Shown piece after piece: positions 1-8,232 of a DNA stretch of 64,000 nucleotides (position 1 is its first letter; the number at the start of each line of letters is the position of its first letter). The notes beneath the pieces are model-generated. The model was not told the DNA's origin. It searched no databases and was given only the letters and a program-made list of their open reading frames with translations. Where the stretch lies: positions 372,001-436,000 of the forward strand of contig NZ_JACRMG010000009.1 in assembly GCF_016219575.1 (NCBI RefSeq), given 5' to 3'. The position numbers were made by a program, and so were the translations under genes. Source of the stretch: Bradyrhizobium sp. GTDB lineage: Bacteria; Pseudomonadota; Alphaproteobacteria; Rhizobiales; Xanthobacteraceae.

Positions 1-114
1 ACATCTAAGGTGCAATATCTCGGACTTGAATCCTATAAAATGCAGGTCAAAAGGGTTTGTAAAGCGATCCCTAGAGGGTCGACGCGAACCGGCCGGGACC
101 AGGGAGGTTATTTC

Positions 115-1611
115 ATGCGCTCAATCGGACATTTCATCGGCGGCAAGGAAGTAAAGGGCACGTCCGGGCGGACGGCTGACGTATTCGAGCCGATGACCGG
201 CGATGTGCAGGCCAAGGTGGCGCTGGCCTCCAAGGCGGAAGTCCGCGCCGCGGTCGAGAATGCGCGCGCTGCTCAGGTCGAATGGGGCAACACCAATCCG
301 CAGCGCCGCGCCCGCGTGATGATGAAGTTCCTCGAACTGGTGCAGCGCGACTACGACAAGCTCGCCGAGCTTCTAGCTCGCGAGCACGGCAAGACCGTTC
401 CCGACGCCAAGGGCGACATCCAGCGCGGCCTCGAGGTGGTGGAATTCGCCTGCGGCATCCCGCATTTGATGAAGGGCGAATACACCGAAGGCGCCGGCCC
501 CGGCATCGACATCTATTCGATGCGGCAACCGCTCGGCGTCGTCGCCGGCATCACGCCGTTCAATTTCCCGGCGATGATCCCGATGTGGAAGTTCGCCCCC
601 GCGATCGCCTGCGGCAATGCCTTCATCCTCAAACCCAGCGAGCGCGATCCGGGCGTGCCGATGCGGCTGGCCGAGCTGATGATGGAGGCGGGGCTTCCGC
701 CCGGCGTCCTCAACGTCGTCAACGGCGACAAGGAAGCCGTCGATGCAATCCTCGACGACCCCGATATCAGGGCCATCGGCTTCGTCGGCTCGACGCCGAT
801 CGCGCAGTACATCTACGAGCGCGCCGCGCAAACCGGCAAGCGCTGCCAGTGCTTTGGCGGCGCCAAGAACCACGCCATCGTGATGCCCGACGCCGACATG
901 GACCAGACCGTCGATGCGCTGATCGGCGCCGGCTACGGCTCGGCCGGCGAGCGCTGCATGGCGATTTCGGTCGCGGTCCCCGTCGGCAAGACCACGGCCG
1001 ATCGCCTGATGGAAAAGCTGATCCCGCGCGTGGAGAGCCTGAAGATCGGCACCTCGATCGATCCGTCCGCCGATTACGGTCCGCTGGTGACGCGTGAAGC
1101 CGTCGAGCGCGTCAAGAACTACATCGACATCGGCGTCAAGGAAGGCGCGACGCTCGCCGTCGATGGCCGCGGCTTCAAGATGCAGGGCTACGAAAAGGGA
1201 TTCTATCTGGGTGGTTGCCTGTTCGACAACGTCACCAGGAACATGCGCATCTACAAGGAGGAGATCTTTGGTCCCGTGCTCTCGGTGGTGCGCGCGCATG
1301 ACTACAAGGAAGCGCTGGCGCTGCCGTCGGAGCACGACTACGGCAACGGCGTTGCGATATTCACCCGCGACGGCGACGCCGCGCGCGACTTCGCGGCGCG
1401 CGTCAACGTCGGCATGGTCGGCATCAACGTGCCGATCCCGGTGCCGATCGCCTACTACACCTTCGGCGGCTGGAAGAAGTCCGGCTTCGGCGACCTCAAC
1501 CAGCATGGTCCGGACTCCGTTCGCTTCTACACCAAGACCAAGACCATCACCTCGCGCTGGCCGTCCGGCGTCAAGGAGGGCGCGGAGTTCTCGATCCCGT
1601 TGATGAAGTGA
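115..1611 (+). CDS. mmsA: CoA-acylating methylmalonate-semialdehyde dehydrogenase
   Basis: Oxidises methylmalonate semialdehyde (and malonate semialdehyde) to propionyl-CoA or acetyl-CoA with NAD and CoA, the last step of valine breakdown in the cytoplasm. The 498-residue product is a full-length aldehyde dehydrogenase. The active-site cysteine is at about residue 281 in GERCMA, and the motif FGGAKNHAIV is characteristic of this subfamily, which lacks the usual general-base glutamate. The frame is open from position 10, but ATG 115 follows a good ribosome site (AGGGAGG at 101-107) and gives the expected N-terminus. It leads a run of valine-pathway genes, which supports the call. Function is confident. 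Confidence 0.95.
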   Translation: MRSIGHFIGGKEVKGTSGRTADVFEPMTGDVQAKVALASKAEVRAAVENARAAQVEWGNTNPQRRARVMMKFLELVQRDYDKLAELLAREHGKTVPDAKGDIQRGLEVVEFACGIPHLMKGEYTEGAGPGIDIYSMRQPLGVVAGITPFNFPAMIPMWKFAPAIACGNAFILKPSERDPGVPMRLAELMMEAGLPPGVLNVVNGDKEAVDAILDDPDIRAIGFVGSTPIAQYIYERAAQTGKRCQCFGGAKNHAIVMPDADMDQTVDALIGAGYGSAGERCMAISVAVPVGKTTADRLMEKLIPRVESLKIGTSIDPSADYGPLVTREAVERVKNYIDIGVKEGATLAVDGRGFKMQGYEKGFYLGGCLFDNVTRNMRIYKEEIFGPVLSVVRAHDYKEALALPSEHDYGNGVAIFTRDGDAARDFAARVNVGMVGINVPIPVPIAYYTFGGWKKSGFGDLNQHGPDSVRFYTKTKTITSRWPSGVKEGAEFSIPLMK

Positions 1612-1623
1612 TGGTGTATTTTG

Positions 1624-1706
1624 CCGTCATTGCGAGGAGCGAAGCGACGAAGCAATCCAGAGTGAGCAAGGCAAGTTGGATTGCTCCGCTTCGCTCGCAA
1701 TGACGG
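1624..1706. repeat. Dispersed palindromic repeat (CATTGCGAG type)
   Basis: The ends are inverted copies: CCGTCATTGCGAG at the left and CTCGCAATGACGG at the right, with a second internal inverted pair (AGCAATCC / GGATTGC). It lies between mmsA and the acyl-CoA dehydrogenase. The RNA would fold into a long hairpin that could weaken read-through or protect the upstream 3' end. I recognise the type as a short interspersed palindrome common in this bacterial family. Confidence 0.75.
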
Positions 1707-1734
1707 CTGCGGGGAACAGCTTTCAAGGACAAGA

Positions 1735-2880
1735 ATGCAATTCGCTCTCAACGAGGACCAGGTGGCGGTTCGCGACATGGCGCGCGAATTCGCCGTGGAG
1801 AAGATCGCGCCGCATGCGCTGCGTTGGGACGAGGAGAAGCACTTTCCCGTCGACGTGATGCGCGAGGCGGCCGCCCTCGGCATGGGGGGCATCTATATCA
1901 GGGACGATGTCGGCGGCTCCGCCATGACCCGCTTCGACGCCGCGCTGATCTTCGAGGCGCTGGCGACCGGCTGCCCCACCGTGTCGGCCTTCATCTCGAT
2001 CCACAACATGGCGTCCTGGATGATCGATGCCTACGGCAACGACACCCAGCGGCAGAAGTGGCTGCCGAAACTCTGCACGATGGAGTCGCTCGCAAGCTAC
2101 TGCCTGACCGAGCCGGGCGCCGGCTCCGACGCGGCTGCGCTGCGAACCCGCGCGGTGCGCGAGGGCGATCATTACGTCCTGAACGGGCAGAAGCAGTTCA
2201 TCTCGGGGGCCGGCGGCACGGATATCCTGGTGGCGATGGTGCGGACTGGCGGCGACGGTCCGGGTGGGGTGTCGACGGTCGTCATCGACGGCAAGGCGCC
2301 AGGGGTGTCGTTCGGCGCCAATGAGCGCAAGATGGGCTGGAATGCGCAGCCGACCCGCGCGGTGATCTTCGAGAATGCGCGCATCCCCGTCGAGAACCGG
2401 CTGGGCGATGAGGGCATCGGTTTCAAGATCGCGATGGCGGGGCTCGACGGCGGCCGCCTCAACATCGCCGCGTGTTCGCTCGGCGGTGCGCAGAGCGCGC
2501 TCGACAAGACGCTGGGCTACATGAAGGAGCGAAAAGCCTTCGGCAAGCGGCTCGACGAATTCCAGGCGCTGCAGTTCCGCATCGCCGACATGGCGACCGA
2601 GCTCGAGGCGGCGCGGACCTTTCTGTGGCGCGCGGCCGCGGCACTCGACCGCAAAGACCCGGACGCGACGATGCTGTGCGCGATGGCCAAACGCTTCGGC
2701 ACCGATGTCGGCTTTGAAGTGGCCAACCAGGCGCTGCAGCTGCATGGCGGCTACGGGTACCTGTCCGAATACGGCATCGAAAAGATCGTGCGCGACTTGC
2801 GCGTGCACCAGATCCTGGAAGGAACCAACGAAATCATGCGGCTGATCGTATCGCGCAAGCTGATCGAGGGCGCGCGATGA
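1735..2880 (+). CDS. Acyl-CoA dehydrogenase, probably isobutyryl-CoA dehydrogenase
   Basis: FAD-dependent alpha,beta-dehydrogenation of a short branched acyl-CoA, here probably isobutyryl-CoA to methacrylyl-CoA in valine breakdown. The 381-residue product has the three-part acyl-CoA dehydrogenase layout: an N-terminal helical domain, the middle beta domain with CLTEPGAGSDAA, and a C-terminal helical domain. The catalytic glutamate is expected at about residue 362 in ILEGTNEIMR. ATG 1735 is preferred over the upstream open frame, which runs into the palindromic repeat. The stop overlaps the next start (ATGA at 2877-2880). The substrate is inferred from its place between mmsA and a 3-hydroxyisobutyryl-CoA hydrolase. 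Confidence 0.9.
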   Translation: MQFALNEDQVAVRDMAREFAVEKIAPHALRWDEEKHFPVDVMREAAALGMGGIYIRDDVGGSAMTRFDAALIFEALATGCPTVSAFISIHNMASWMIDAYGNDTQRQKWLPKLCTMESLASYCLTEPGAGSDAAALRTRAVREGDHYVLNGQKQFISGAGGTDILVAMVRTGGDGPGGVSTVVIDGKAPGVSFGANERKMGWNAQPTRAVIFENARIPVENRLGDEGIGFKIAMAGLDGGRLNIAACSLGGAQSALDKTLGYMKERKAFGKRLDEFQALQFRIADMATELEAARTFLWRAAAALDRKDPDATMLCAMAKRFGTDVGFEVANQALQLHGGYGYLSEYGIEKIVRDLRVHQILEGTNEIMRLIVSRKLIEGAR

Positions 2881-3959
2881 GCGAGGCTCCGGCGGTTGTG
2901 GGCGCCGAGCCCGACCTGATCGTGCGGCGTGAGGGCGCGGCGGGGATCATCCGGCTGAACCGCCCGAAAGCCATCAACGCCATGACGCTGGAGATGTCGC
3001 TCGGCATCGATGCCGCGCTCGACCAGTTCGAGGCGGACCCGGCGGTGGCGGTGGTGGTGCTGGAAGGCGCGGGCGAGCGCGGACTTTGCGCCGGCGGGGA
3101 TATCCGCGGCCTCTGGGAAAGCTCGAAGGTCGGCGGCGATCTCGGCAAGGTGTTCTGGCGCCAGGAATACATCATGAACGCCCGCATCGCCAGGTTTCCA
3201 AAACCCTATGTCGCGTTCATGGACGGGCTGGTGATGGGCGGCGGCGTAGGACTGTCGGCGCACGCCAGCCATCGCGTGGTGACGGAGAAAACCAAGCTCG
3301 CGATGCCCGAAGTCGGCCTCGGCTTCTTCCCCGACGTCGGCGGCACCTGGCTGCTGTCGCATTCGCCGGGCGAAATCGGCACTTATTTTGGACTGACCGG
3401 CCAGACCATGAACGGTCCCGATGCGATCTATTCCGGCTTTGCAGATGCGGTGGTGCCGACCGCGAAATGGCCGGCACTGCGCGAGGCGCTGACCAGGGTT
3501 CGCGCCGGTGCTACGGCGACCGAGGTCAGGAAGCTGATCGATGGCTTTGCGACCGCTGAGACGTCGGGGCCGGTCGCGGCCATGCAGTCGAGCATCGATC
3601 GCTGGTTCGGCCATGACCGCATGCAGGATATCATCGTCGCCTTGCAGCGCGACGGCTCCGAGCCGGCGCTGGCGACGCTGAAGGCGCTTTCCGAAAAATC
3701 GCCCCGCGGCATGGTGGTGACGCTGAGGCTCCTGCGCCTTGCGCGCACCGCGAAGTCGCTGGAAGAATGCCTGGTGCGCGAGTATCGCGCAGCGCTGCAG
3801 GTTTTTGCCAGCGACGATTTCCGCGAGGGCGTGCGTGCCGCCGTGATCGACAAGGATCGGCAGCCAAAATGGTCGCCGCCGCGCATCGAGGATGTCACGC
3901 CCGCGATGGTCGCACCCTATTTCGCGGAGATCGGCGCGGACGAATTGAGATTCCCCTAG
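2877..3959 (+). CDS. 3-hydroxyisobutyryl-CoA hydrolase (crotonase fold)
   Basis: Crotonase-superfamily thioesterase that releases 3-hydroxyisobutyrate from its CoA ester in valine breakdown. It is 360 residues, longer than ordinary enoyl-CoA hydratases and typical of HIBCH. The oxyanion-hole region reads RGLCAGGDIRGLWE. The HIBCH-type block KLAMPEVGLGFFPDVGGTWL carries the acidic pair (Glu in MPEVG, Asp in FPDVGG) that replaces the hydratase residues. Translation is coupled to the acyl-CoA dehydrogenase by a 4-base overlap. A plain enoyl-CoA hydratase is the alternative, but the neighbours and this block favour the hydrolase. Confidence 0.9.
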   Translation: MSEAPAVVGAEPDLIVRREGAAGIIRLNRPKAINAMTLEMSLGIDAALDQFEADPAVAVVVLEGAGERGLCAGGDIRGLWESSKVGGDLGKVFWRQEYIMNARIARFPKPYVAFMDGLVMGGGVGLSAHASHRVVTEKTKLAMPEVGLGFFPDVGGTWLLSHSPGEIGTYFGLTGQTMNGPDAIYSGFADAVVPTAKWPALREALTRVRAGATATEVRKLIDGFATAETSGPVAAMQSSIDRWFGHDRMQDIIVALQRDGSEPALATLKALSEKSPRGMVVTLRLLRLARTAKSLEECLVREYRAALQVFASDDFREGVRAAVIDKDRQPKWSPPRIEDVTPAMVAPYFAEIGADELRFP

Positions 3960-3993
3960 ATCAAAAAAAAGCGACAGCCGGAGGAAACAGAAT

Positions 3994-4884
3994 ATGGCAA
4001 ACATTGCATTCATCGGACTCGGCAACATGGGCGGGCCGATGGCGGCCAATCTGGTCAAGGCCGGCCACAAGGTGACTGCGTTCGACTTGGTCGCGGCCTC
4101 GCGCGATCAGGCGAAGGCCGATGGCGCGTCGATCGGCGAGAGCGCGGTGGCGACCGTGAAGGACGCCGACACCGTCATCACCATGCTGCCGGCGGGCAAG
4201 CATGTGCTGTCGGTGTGGAACGAGGTCGTCCCCGCCATGAAGAAGGGCGCGCTGATCATCGATTGCTCCACCATCGACGTCGAGAGCTCCAAGCAGGCGC
4301 ATGCGCTGGCGGCGAAGCACGGCATGGGCTCGGTCGACGCGCCGGTCTCCGGCGGCACCGGCGGCGCCAAGGGCGCGACGCTGACCTTCATGTGCGGCGG
4401 CGACGAGAAGTCGTTTGCGGCGGCCACGCCCGTGCTGGAGAACATGGGCAAGAAGATCGTTCATTGCGGTGGCGCCGGCGCGGGGCAGGGCGTCAAGATC
4501 TGCAACAATATGGTGCTGGCCGTATCCATGGTTGCGGTTGGCGAAGCCTTTGCGCTGGCCGAGAAGCTTGGGCTGTCGCATCAGGCGGTGTTCGATGTTG
4601 TCTCGACCTCGTCGGGCCAGTGCTGGGCGCTGACGACCTATTGCCCGGTGCCTGGTCCGGTGCCGACGTCGCCCGCCAACCACGACTACAAGCCGGGCTT
4701 TGCCACCGCGCTAATGGTGAAGGACCTCACGCTGGCGCAGGATGCGGCGAAGGCTTCGGGCGCGGCGACGCCGCTCGGCAAGCACGCGCAGGAACTCTAC
4801 AAGGCCTTCGATGCTTCCGGTCATGGCGGGGTCGACTTTTCCGGAATTATCCAGCACGTTAGGGGCCTTGCCGGGAAAGCTTGA
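3994..4884 (+). CDS. mmsB: 3-hydroxyisobutyrate dehydrogenase
   Basis: Oxidises 3-hydroxyisobutyrate to methylmalonate semialdehyde with NAD, feeding MmsA. The 296-residue protein starts with the Rossmann motif GLGNMGGPMAANLVKAGH. The substrate loop follows as DAPVSGGTGGAKGATLTF. The catalytic lysine is at about residue 168 in GVKICNNMVLA. A ribosome site (CCGGAGGAAAC) sits just before ATG 3994. With the three preceding genes this completes a valine-to-propionyl-CoA set. Its stop overlaps the start of the next gene (TGATG). Confidence 0.95.
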   Translation: MANIAFIGLGNMGGPMAANLVKAGHKVTAFDLVAASRDQAKADGASIGESAVATVKDADTVITMLPAGKHVLSVWNEVVPAMKKGALIIDCSTIDVESSKQAHALAAKHGMGSVDAPVSGGTGGAKGATLTFMCGGDEKSFAAATPVLENMGKKIVHCGGAGAGQGVKICNNMVLAVSMVAVGEAFALAEKLGLSHQAVFDVVSTSSGQCWALTTYCPVPGPVPTSPANHDYKPGFATALMVKDLTLAQDAAKASGAATPLGKHAQELYKAFDASGHGGVDFSGIIQHVRGLAGKA

Positions 4885-6620
4885 TGACGACTTTCAAGGA
4901 AGCGCGCGCCTTTCTGCTGCAGCATCGGACCGACTACGATGCGGCGGTGAAGGGATTCCGATGGCCGGATCCCGTGTCCTTCAACTGGGCACTGGACTGG
5001 TTCGATGCGGAACTGGCGCGCAATCCTGAAAGCCGCGACCGCGCGGCGCTGTGGATCGTCGATGCCGGCACCGACCGCGAGGCGAAACTGTCATTCGCCG
5101 AACTGTCGCGCCGCTCCAACCAGGTGGCGAACTTCCTGCGCGCGCAGGGCCTGAAACGCGGCGATCATCTCTTGTTGCTGCTCGGCAATGTCGTGCCGCT
5201 GTGGGAGACCATGCTGGCGGCGATGAAGCTCGGCGTGGTCGTGATTCCCGCCACCACGCTGCTGACGGCAGACGAATTGCGCGACCGGCTCGACCGCGGC
5301 CGGGCGAGAGCGGTGGTGGCGACGCAGGATCAGGTCGCGAAGTTCGCCGGGCTCGGCGACGAGAAGCTGGTCCGCATCGTCATTGGCGGCACAGGCAAGG
5401 ACGGCTGGCTGCCGTTCGAGGAGGCGGCGAAGGCTTCGGATGCTTTCGCGCCCGATGGTGCGACCAACGCCGACGACCCGATGCTGCTTTATTTTACGTC
5501 CGGGACGACGGCCAAGCCGAAGCTGGTGCGGCACAGCCAGCGCAGCTATCCCGTGGGTCATCTCTCGACCATGTACTGGCTCGGCTTGCAGCCCGGCGAT
5601 GTGCATCTGAACATTTCTTCGCCCGGTTGGGCCAAGCATGCCTGGAGCTGTTTCTTCGCGCCGTGGAATGCGGGAGCGACCATCTTCATCGTCAACCAGC
5701 CGCGTTTCGAGGCGAAGGGCCTGCTGTCGATCATCGGCCGCTGCGGTGTCACCACGCTGTGCGCGCCGCCGACGGTGTGGCGGTTGTTCATCCAGGAGAA
5801 GCTGTCGGACTTCAAGGTGAGCTTGCGCGAGGTCTGCGGCGCGGGCGAGCCGCTCAATCCCGAAGTGATCGACCAGGTGCGCGCGGCCTGGGGCCTCACC
5901 ATCCGCGACGGCTACGGCCAGACCGAAACCACGGCGCTTGCCGGCAACTCGCCGGGGCAGAAGGTCAAGGTCGGCTCGATGGGCCGCCCGCTGCCGGGCT
6001 ATCGCATTCGCATCACCGACCACGACGGCAACGAGACCAGAGAGGGCGAGGTGACGCTCGTGCTCGGCAGCGGCCGGCCCGCCGGCCTGATGCAGGGCTA
6101 TCAGGGCGAAGACGGCAAGCTTTCGGGCACCGACCGCGATCTCTATCGCAGCGGCGACGTCGTGTTCGTCGATGACGAGGGCTATTTCACCTTTGTCGGC
6201 CGCTCGGACGACGTGTTCAAGTCCAGCGATTACCGCATCAGCCCGTTTGAGCTGGAAAGCGTGCTGCTGGAACACGAGCAGGTGGCGGAAGCCGCCGTGG
6301 TGCCGAGCCCCGATCCGATCAGGCTCGCGATCCCCAAGGCCTATGTGCTGCTCATTGCCGGCGTCGAGCGTTCGCCCGAGACGGCGCTGTCGATCTTCAG
6401 GCACCTGCATGCGCGGCTTGCCCCGTTCAAGCGCATCCGCAAGCTCGAGCTGGTGACGGAACTGCCCAAGACGATCTCGGGAAAAATCCGCCGCGTGCAG
6501 TTGCGTCGCCTCGAACATGACAATAATCGTGACGACGCGATGCGGGGCCTCGAGTTCCGCGAGGAAGAATTCCCCGAGCTTGCCAAGGTGCGCACGGCCG
6601 GGCTGGAGACGAGCCAGTAA
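4884..6620 (+). CDS. AMP-dependent acyl-CoA synthetase (medium-chain/aryl type)
   Basis: ANL-superfamily ligase that adenylates a carboxylic acid and transfers it to CoA. The 578-residue product has the ATP-phosphate loop YFTSGTTAKPKLVRHS (residue about 202 onward), the A5 motif DGYGQTE, a C-terminal hinge YRSGDV...GRSDDVFK, and the terminal lysine motif LPKTISGKIRR. ATG 4884 shares a base with the mmsB stop, so it is translationally coupled to the valine genes. The sequence resembles medium-chain or benzoate-type ligases more than acetyl-CoA synthetase. The true substrate is unknown; linkage to a MaoC protein suggests a short fatty or branched acid. Confidence 0.88.
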   Translation: MTTFKEARAFLLQHRTDYDAAVKGFRWPDPVSFNWALDWFDAELARNPESRDRAALWIVDAGTDREAKLSFAELSRRSNQVANFLRAQGLKRGDHLLLLLGNVVPLWETMLAAMKLGVVVIPATTLLTADELRDRLDRGRARAVVATQDQVAKFAGLGDEKLVRIVIGGTGKDGWLPFEEAAKASDAFAPDGATNADDPMLLYFTSGTTAKPKLVRHSQRSYPVGHLSTMYWLGLQPGDVHLNISSPGWAKHAWSCFFAPWNAGATIFIVNQPRFEAKGLLSIIGRCGVTTLCAPPTVWRLFIQEKLSDFKVSLREVCGAGEPLNPEVIDQVRAAWGLTIRDGYGQTETTALAGNSPGQKVKVGSMGRPLPGYRIRITDHDGNETREGEVTLVLGSGRPAGLMQGYQGEDGKLSGTDRDLYRSGDVVFVDDEGYFTFVGRSDDVFKSSDYRISPFELESVLLEHEQVAEAAVVPSPDPIRLAIPKAYVLLIAGVERSPETALSIFRHLHARLAPFKRIRKLELVTELPKTISGKIRRVQLRRLEHDNNRDDAMRGLEFREEEFPELAKVRTAGLETSQ

Positions 6621-7099
6621 TGAATGAAGTCTGGAAGAAGCCGCCGGTCTCGCTCGAGGCCTATCAGGCCATGGTGGGCAAGGAAGTCGGCGTGTCGTCC
6701 TGGCACCTGATCGACCAGAGCCGGATCAACGTGTATGCCGACGTGATCGAGGACCACCAGTTCATCCATATCGACCCCGAGCGGGCGAAGAAGGAAACCG
6801 CGTTCGGCAACACCGTGGCGCACGGCTTTCTGACGATGTCGCTGCTGTCGATCATGTCTTATGAGGTGATGCCGGTGATCCAGGGCACCACCATGGGCGT
6901 CAATTATGGCTTCGACAAGCTGCGCTTCTTGTCGCCGGTGCGCGCCGGCTCGCGCGTGCGCGGCCGTTTCGTGCTGACGGAGGCGAAGCTGCGCAAGCCG
7001 AAGGAGCTGCAGTCGCGCACCAGCGTGACAGTCGAGATCGAGGGCGAAGACAAGCCGGCGCTGGTCGCCGATTGGCTCGGGCTGATCTATTTCGAATAG
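6620..7099 (+). CDS. MaoC-family (R)-specific enoyl-CoA hydratase
   Basis: A single hotdog domain of 159 residues. The hydratase motif is present as ADVIEDHQFIHIDPERAKK, followed by FGNTVAHGFLTMSLL, which carries the Asp/His pair used to hydrate enoyl-CoA. The start overlaps the stop of the acyl-CoA synthetase (TAATG), so both are made from one message. It may hydrate the enoyl-CoA produced from the acid activated by that synthetase; the specific substrate is inference. Confidence 0.88.
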   Translation: MNEVWKKPPVSLEAYQAMVGKEVGVSSWHLIDQSRINVYADVIEDHQFIHIDPERAKKETAFGNTVAHGFLTMSLLSIMSYEVMPVIQGTTMGVNYGFDKLRFLSPVRAGSRVRGRFVLTEAKLRKPKELQSRTSVTVEIEGEDKPALVADWLGLIYFE

Positions 7100-7110
7100 G
7101 GCCACTGCCG

Positions 7111-7289
7111 CGTCATGGCCGGGCTTGACCCGGCAATCTCCGCCTGCTCAAAAAGCCGCCAATAACCCTCTCCCCTTGTGGGAGAGGGTGGCTTCGCGAA
7201 GCGAAGCCGGGTGAGGGGTGTCTCTCCGCGGATGCAGGCCCCTCATCCGGCGCACTTCGTGCGCCACCTTCTCCCACAAGGGGAGAAGG
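7111..7289. repeat. Composite palindromic repeat between operons
   Basis: Two dispersed elements abut. At 7111-7135 there is one arm of the type that begins GTCATGGCCGGGCTTG. At 7166-7289 there is a long imperfect palindrome whose outer arms are CCCTCTCCCCTTGTGGGAG and its inverse near 7270-7286, with short inner hairpins (CTTCGCGAAGCGAAG and GGCGCACTTCGTGCGCC). It fills the gap before the SDR gene. It is probably a non-coding interspersed element and may act as a transcript-end hairpin. Confidence 0.75.
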
Positions 7290-7314
7290 AAGGAAGAAAT
7301 AAGGGATCTTTCGC

Positions 7315-8232
7315 ATGACTATCAGGTTTGACGGACGCGTCGCCATCGTGACCGGCGCGGGCAATGGTCTGGGACGCGCGCATGCGCTGGGGCTCGCCAG
7401 CCGCGGCGCCAAGGTCGTGGTGAATGATTTCGGCGGCGCGCGCGACGGCACCGGCGGCTCGCTCACGCCGGCGGAAGCCGTGGTCGAGGAAATCCGCAAG
7501 GCCGGTGGTATCGCCATGGCCGACGGCGCTGATGTCTCGAACTTCTCCCAGGTGAAGGCGATGGTCGAGCGCGCCACCAGGGAGTGGGGCAGCGTCGATC
7601 TGCTGGTGGCGAATGCCGGCATCCTGCGCGACAAGTCGTTCAGCAAGATGGAAGTGCAGGACTTCGCAAAAGTGCTCGATGTGCATCTCGTCGGCACCTT
7701 CTACTGCTGCAAGGCTGTGTGGGACGGCATGCGCGAGCGTAATTACGGCCGCATCGTGCTGACGACCTCGTCGTCGGGCCTGTTCGGCAATTTCGGCCAG
7801 GCCAATTACGGCGCGGCGAAGGCCGGCATCGTCGGGCTGATGAACGTGCTTGCCGCGGAAGGCCGCAAGAACAACATCCGCGTCAACACGATCTCGCCGA
7901 CGGCGGCCACGCGCATGACGGAAGAGCTGTTGCCGCCGCAGGCGCTGGAGCTGATGCGGCCCGAGGCGATCACGCCTGCGGTGGAATATATGCTGAGCGA
8001 GGACGCGCCGACCCGCACCATCATGGGCGCGGGCGCCGGCTCGTTCGCCGTCATCAAGATCGTGGAGACCGAGGGCATCAACCTGCCGCCGTCCGAGTGG
8101 ACGCCGGATGCTATCGCCGCGCATTTCAACGAGATCGCGGACATGTCGACCGCCAGGGCGCTCGAAGGCGCGTTCGAGCAAACGCAGAAATATGTCGGCC
8201 ATGCCGCCAAGCGGGCAGGGGTGAAACTCTGA
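7315..8232 (+). CDS. SDR-family 3-hydroxyacyl-CoA dehydrogenase-like protein
   Basis: Short-chain dehydrogenase of 305 residues, slightly longer than the classical 250. It has the cofactor motif TGAGNGLGRAHALGLASRG, an LVANAGILRDKSF block, a serine in TTSSSGLFG, and catalytic Tyr165 and Lys169 in NYGAAK. The sequence and the C-terminal extension resemble the dehydrogenase half of peroxisomal multifunctional enzyme type 2, which acts on (3R)-hydroxyacyl-CoA. That would match the MaoC hydratase just upstream, although a palindromic repeat separates them. The stop overlaps the next reading frame. Confidence 0.88.
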   Translation: MTIRFDGRVAIVTGAGNGLGRAHALGLASRGAKVVVNDFGGARDGTGGSLTPAEAVVEEIRKAGGIAMADGADVSNFSQVKAMVERATREWGSVDLLVANAGILRDKSFSKMEVQDFAKVLDVHLVGTFYCCKAVWDGMRERNYGRIVLTTSSSGLFGNFGQANYGAAKAGIVGLMNVLAAEGRKNNIRVNTISPTAATRMTEELLPPQALELMRPEAITPAVEYMLSEDAPTRTIMGAGAGSFAVIKIVETEGINLPPSEWTPDAIAAHFNEIADMSTARALEGAFEQTQKYVGHAAKRAGVKL

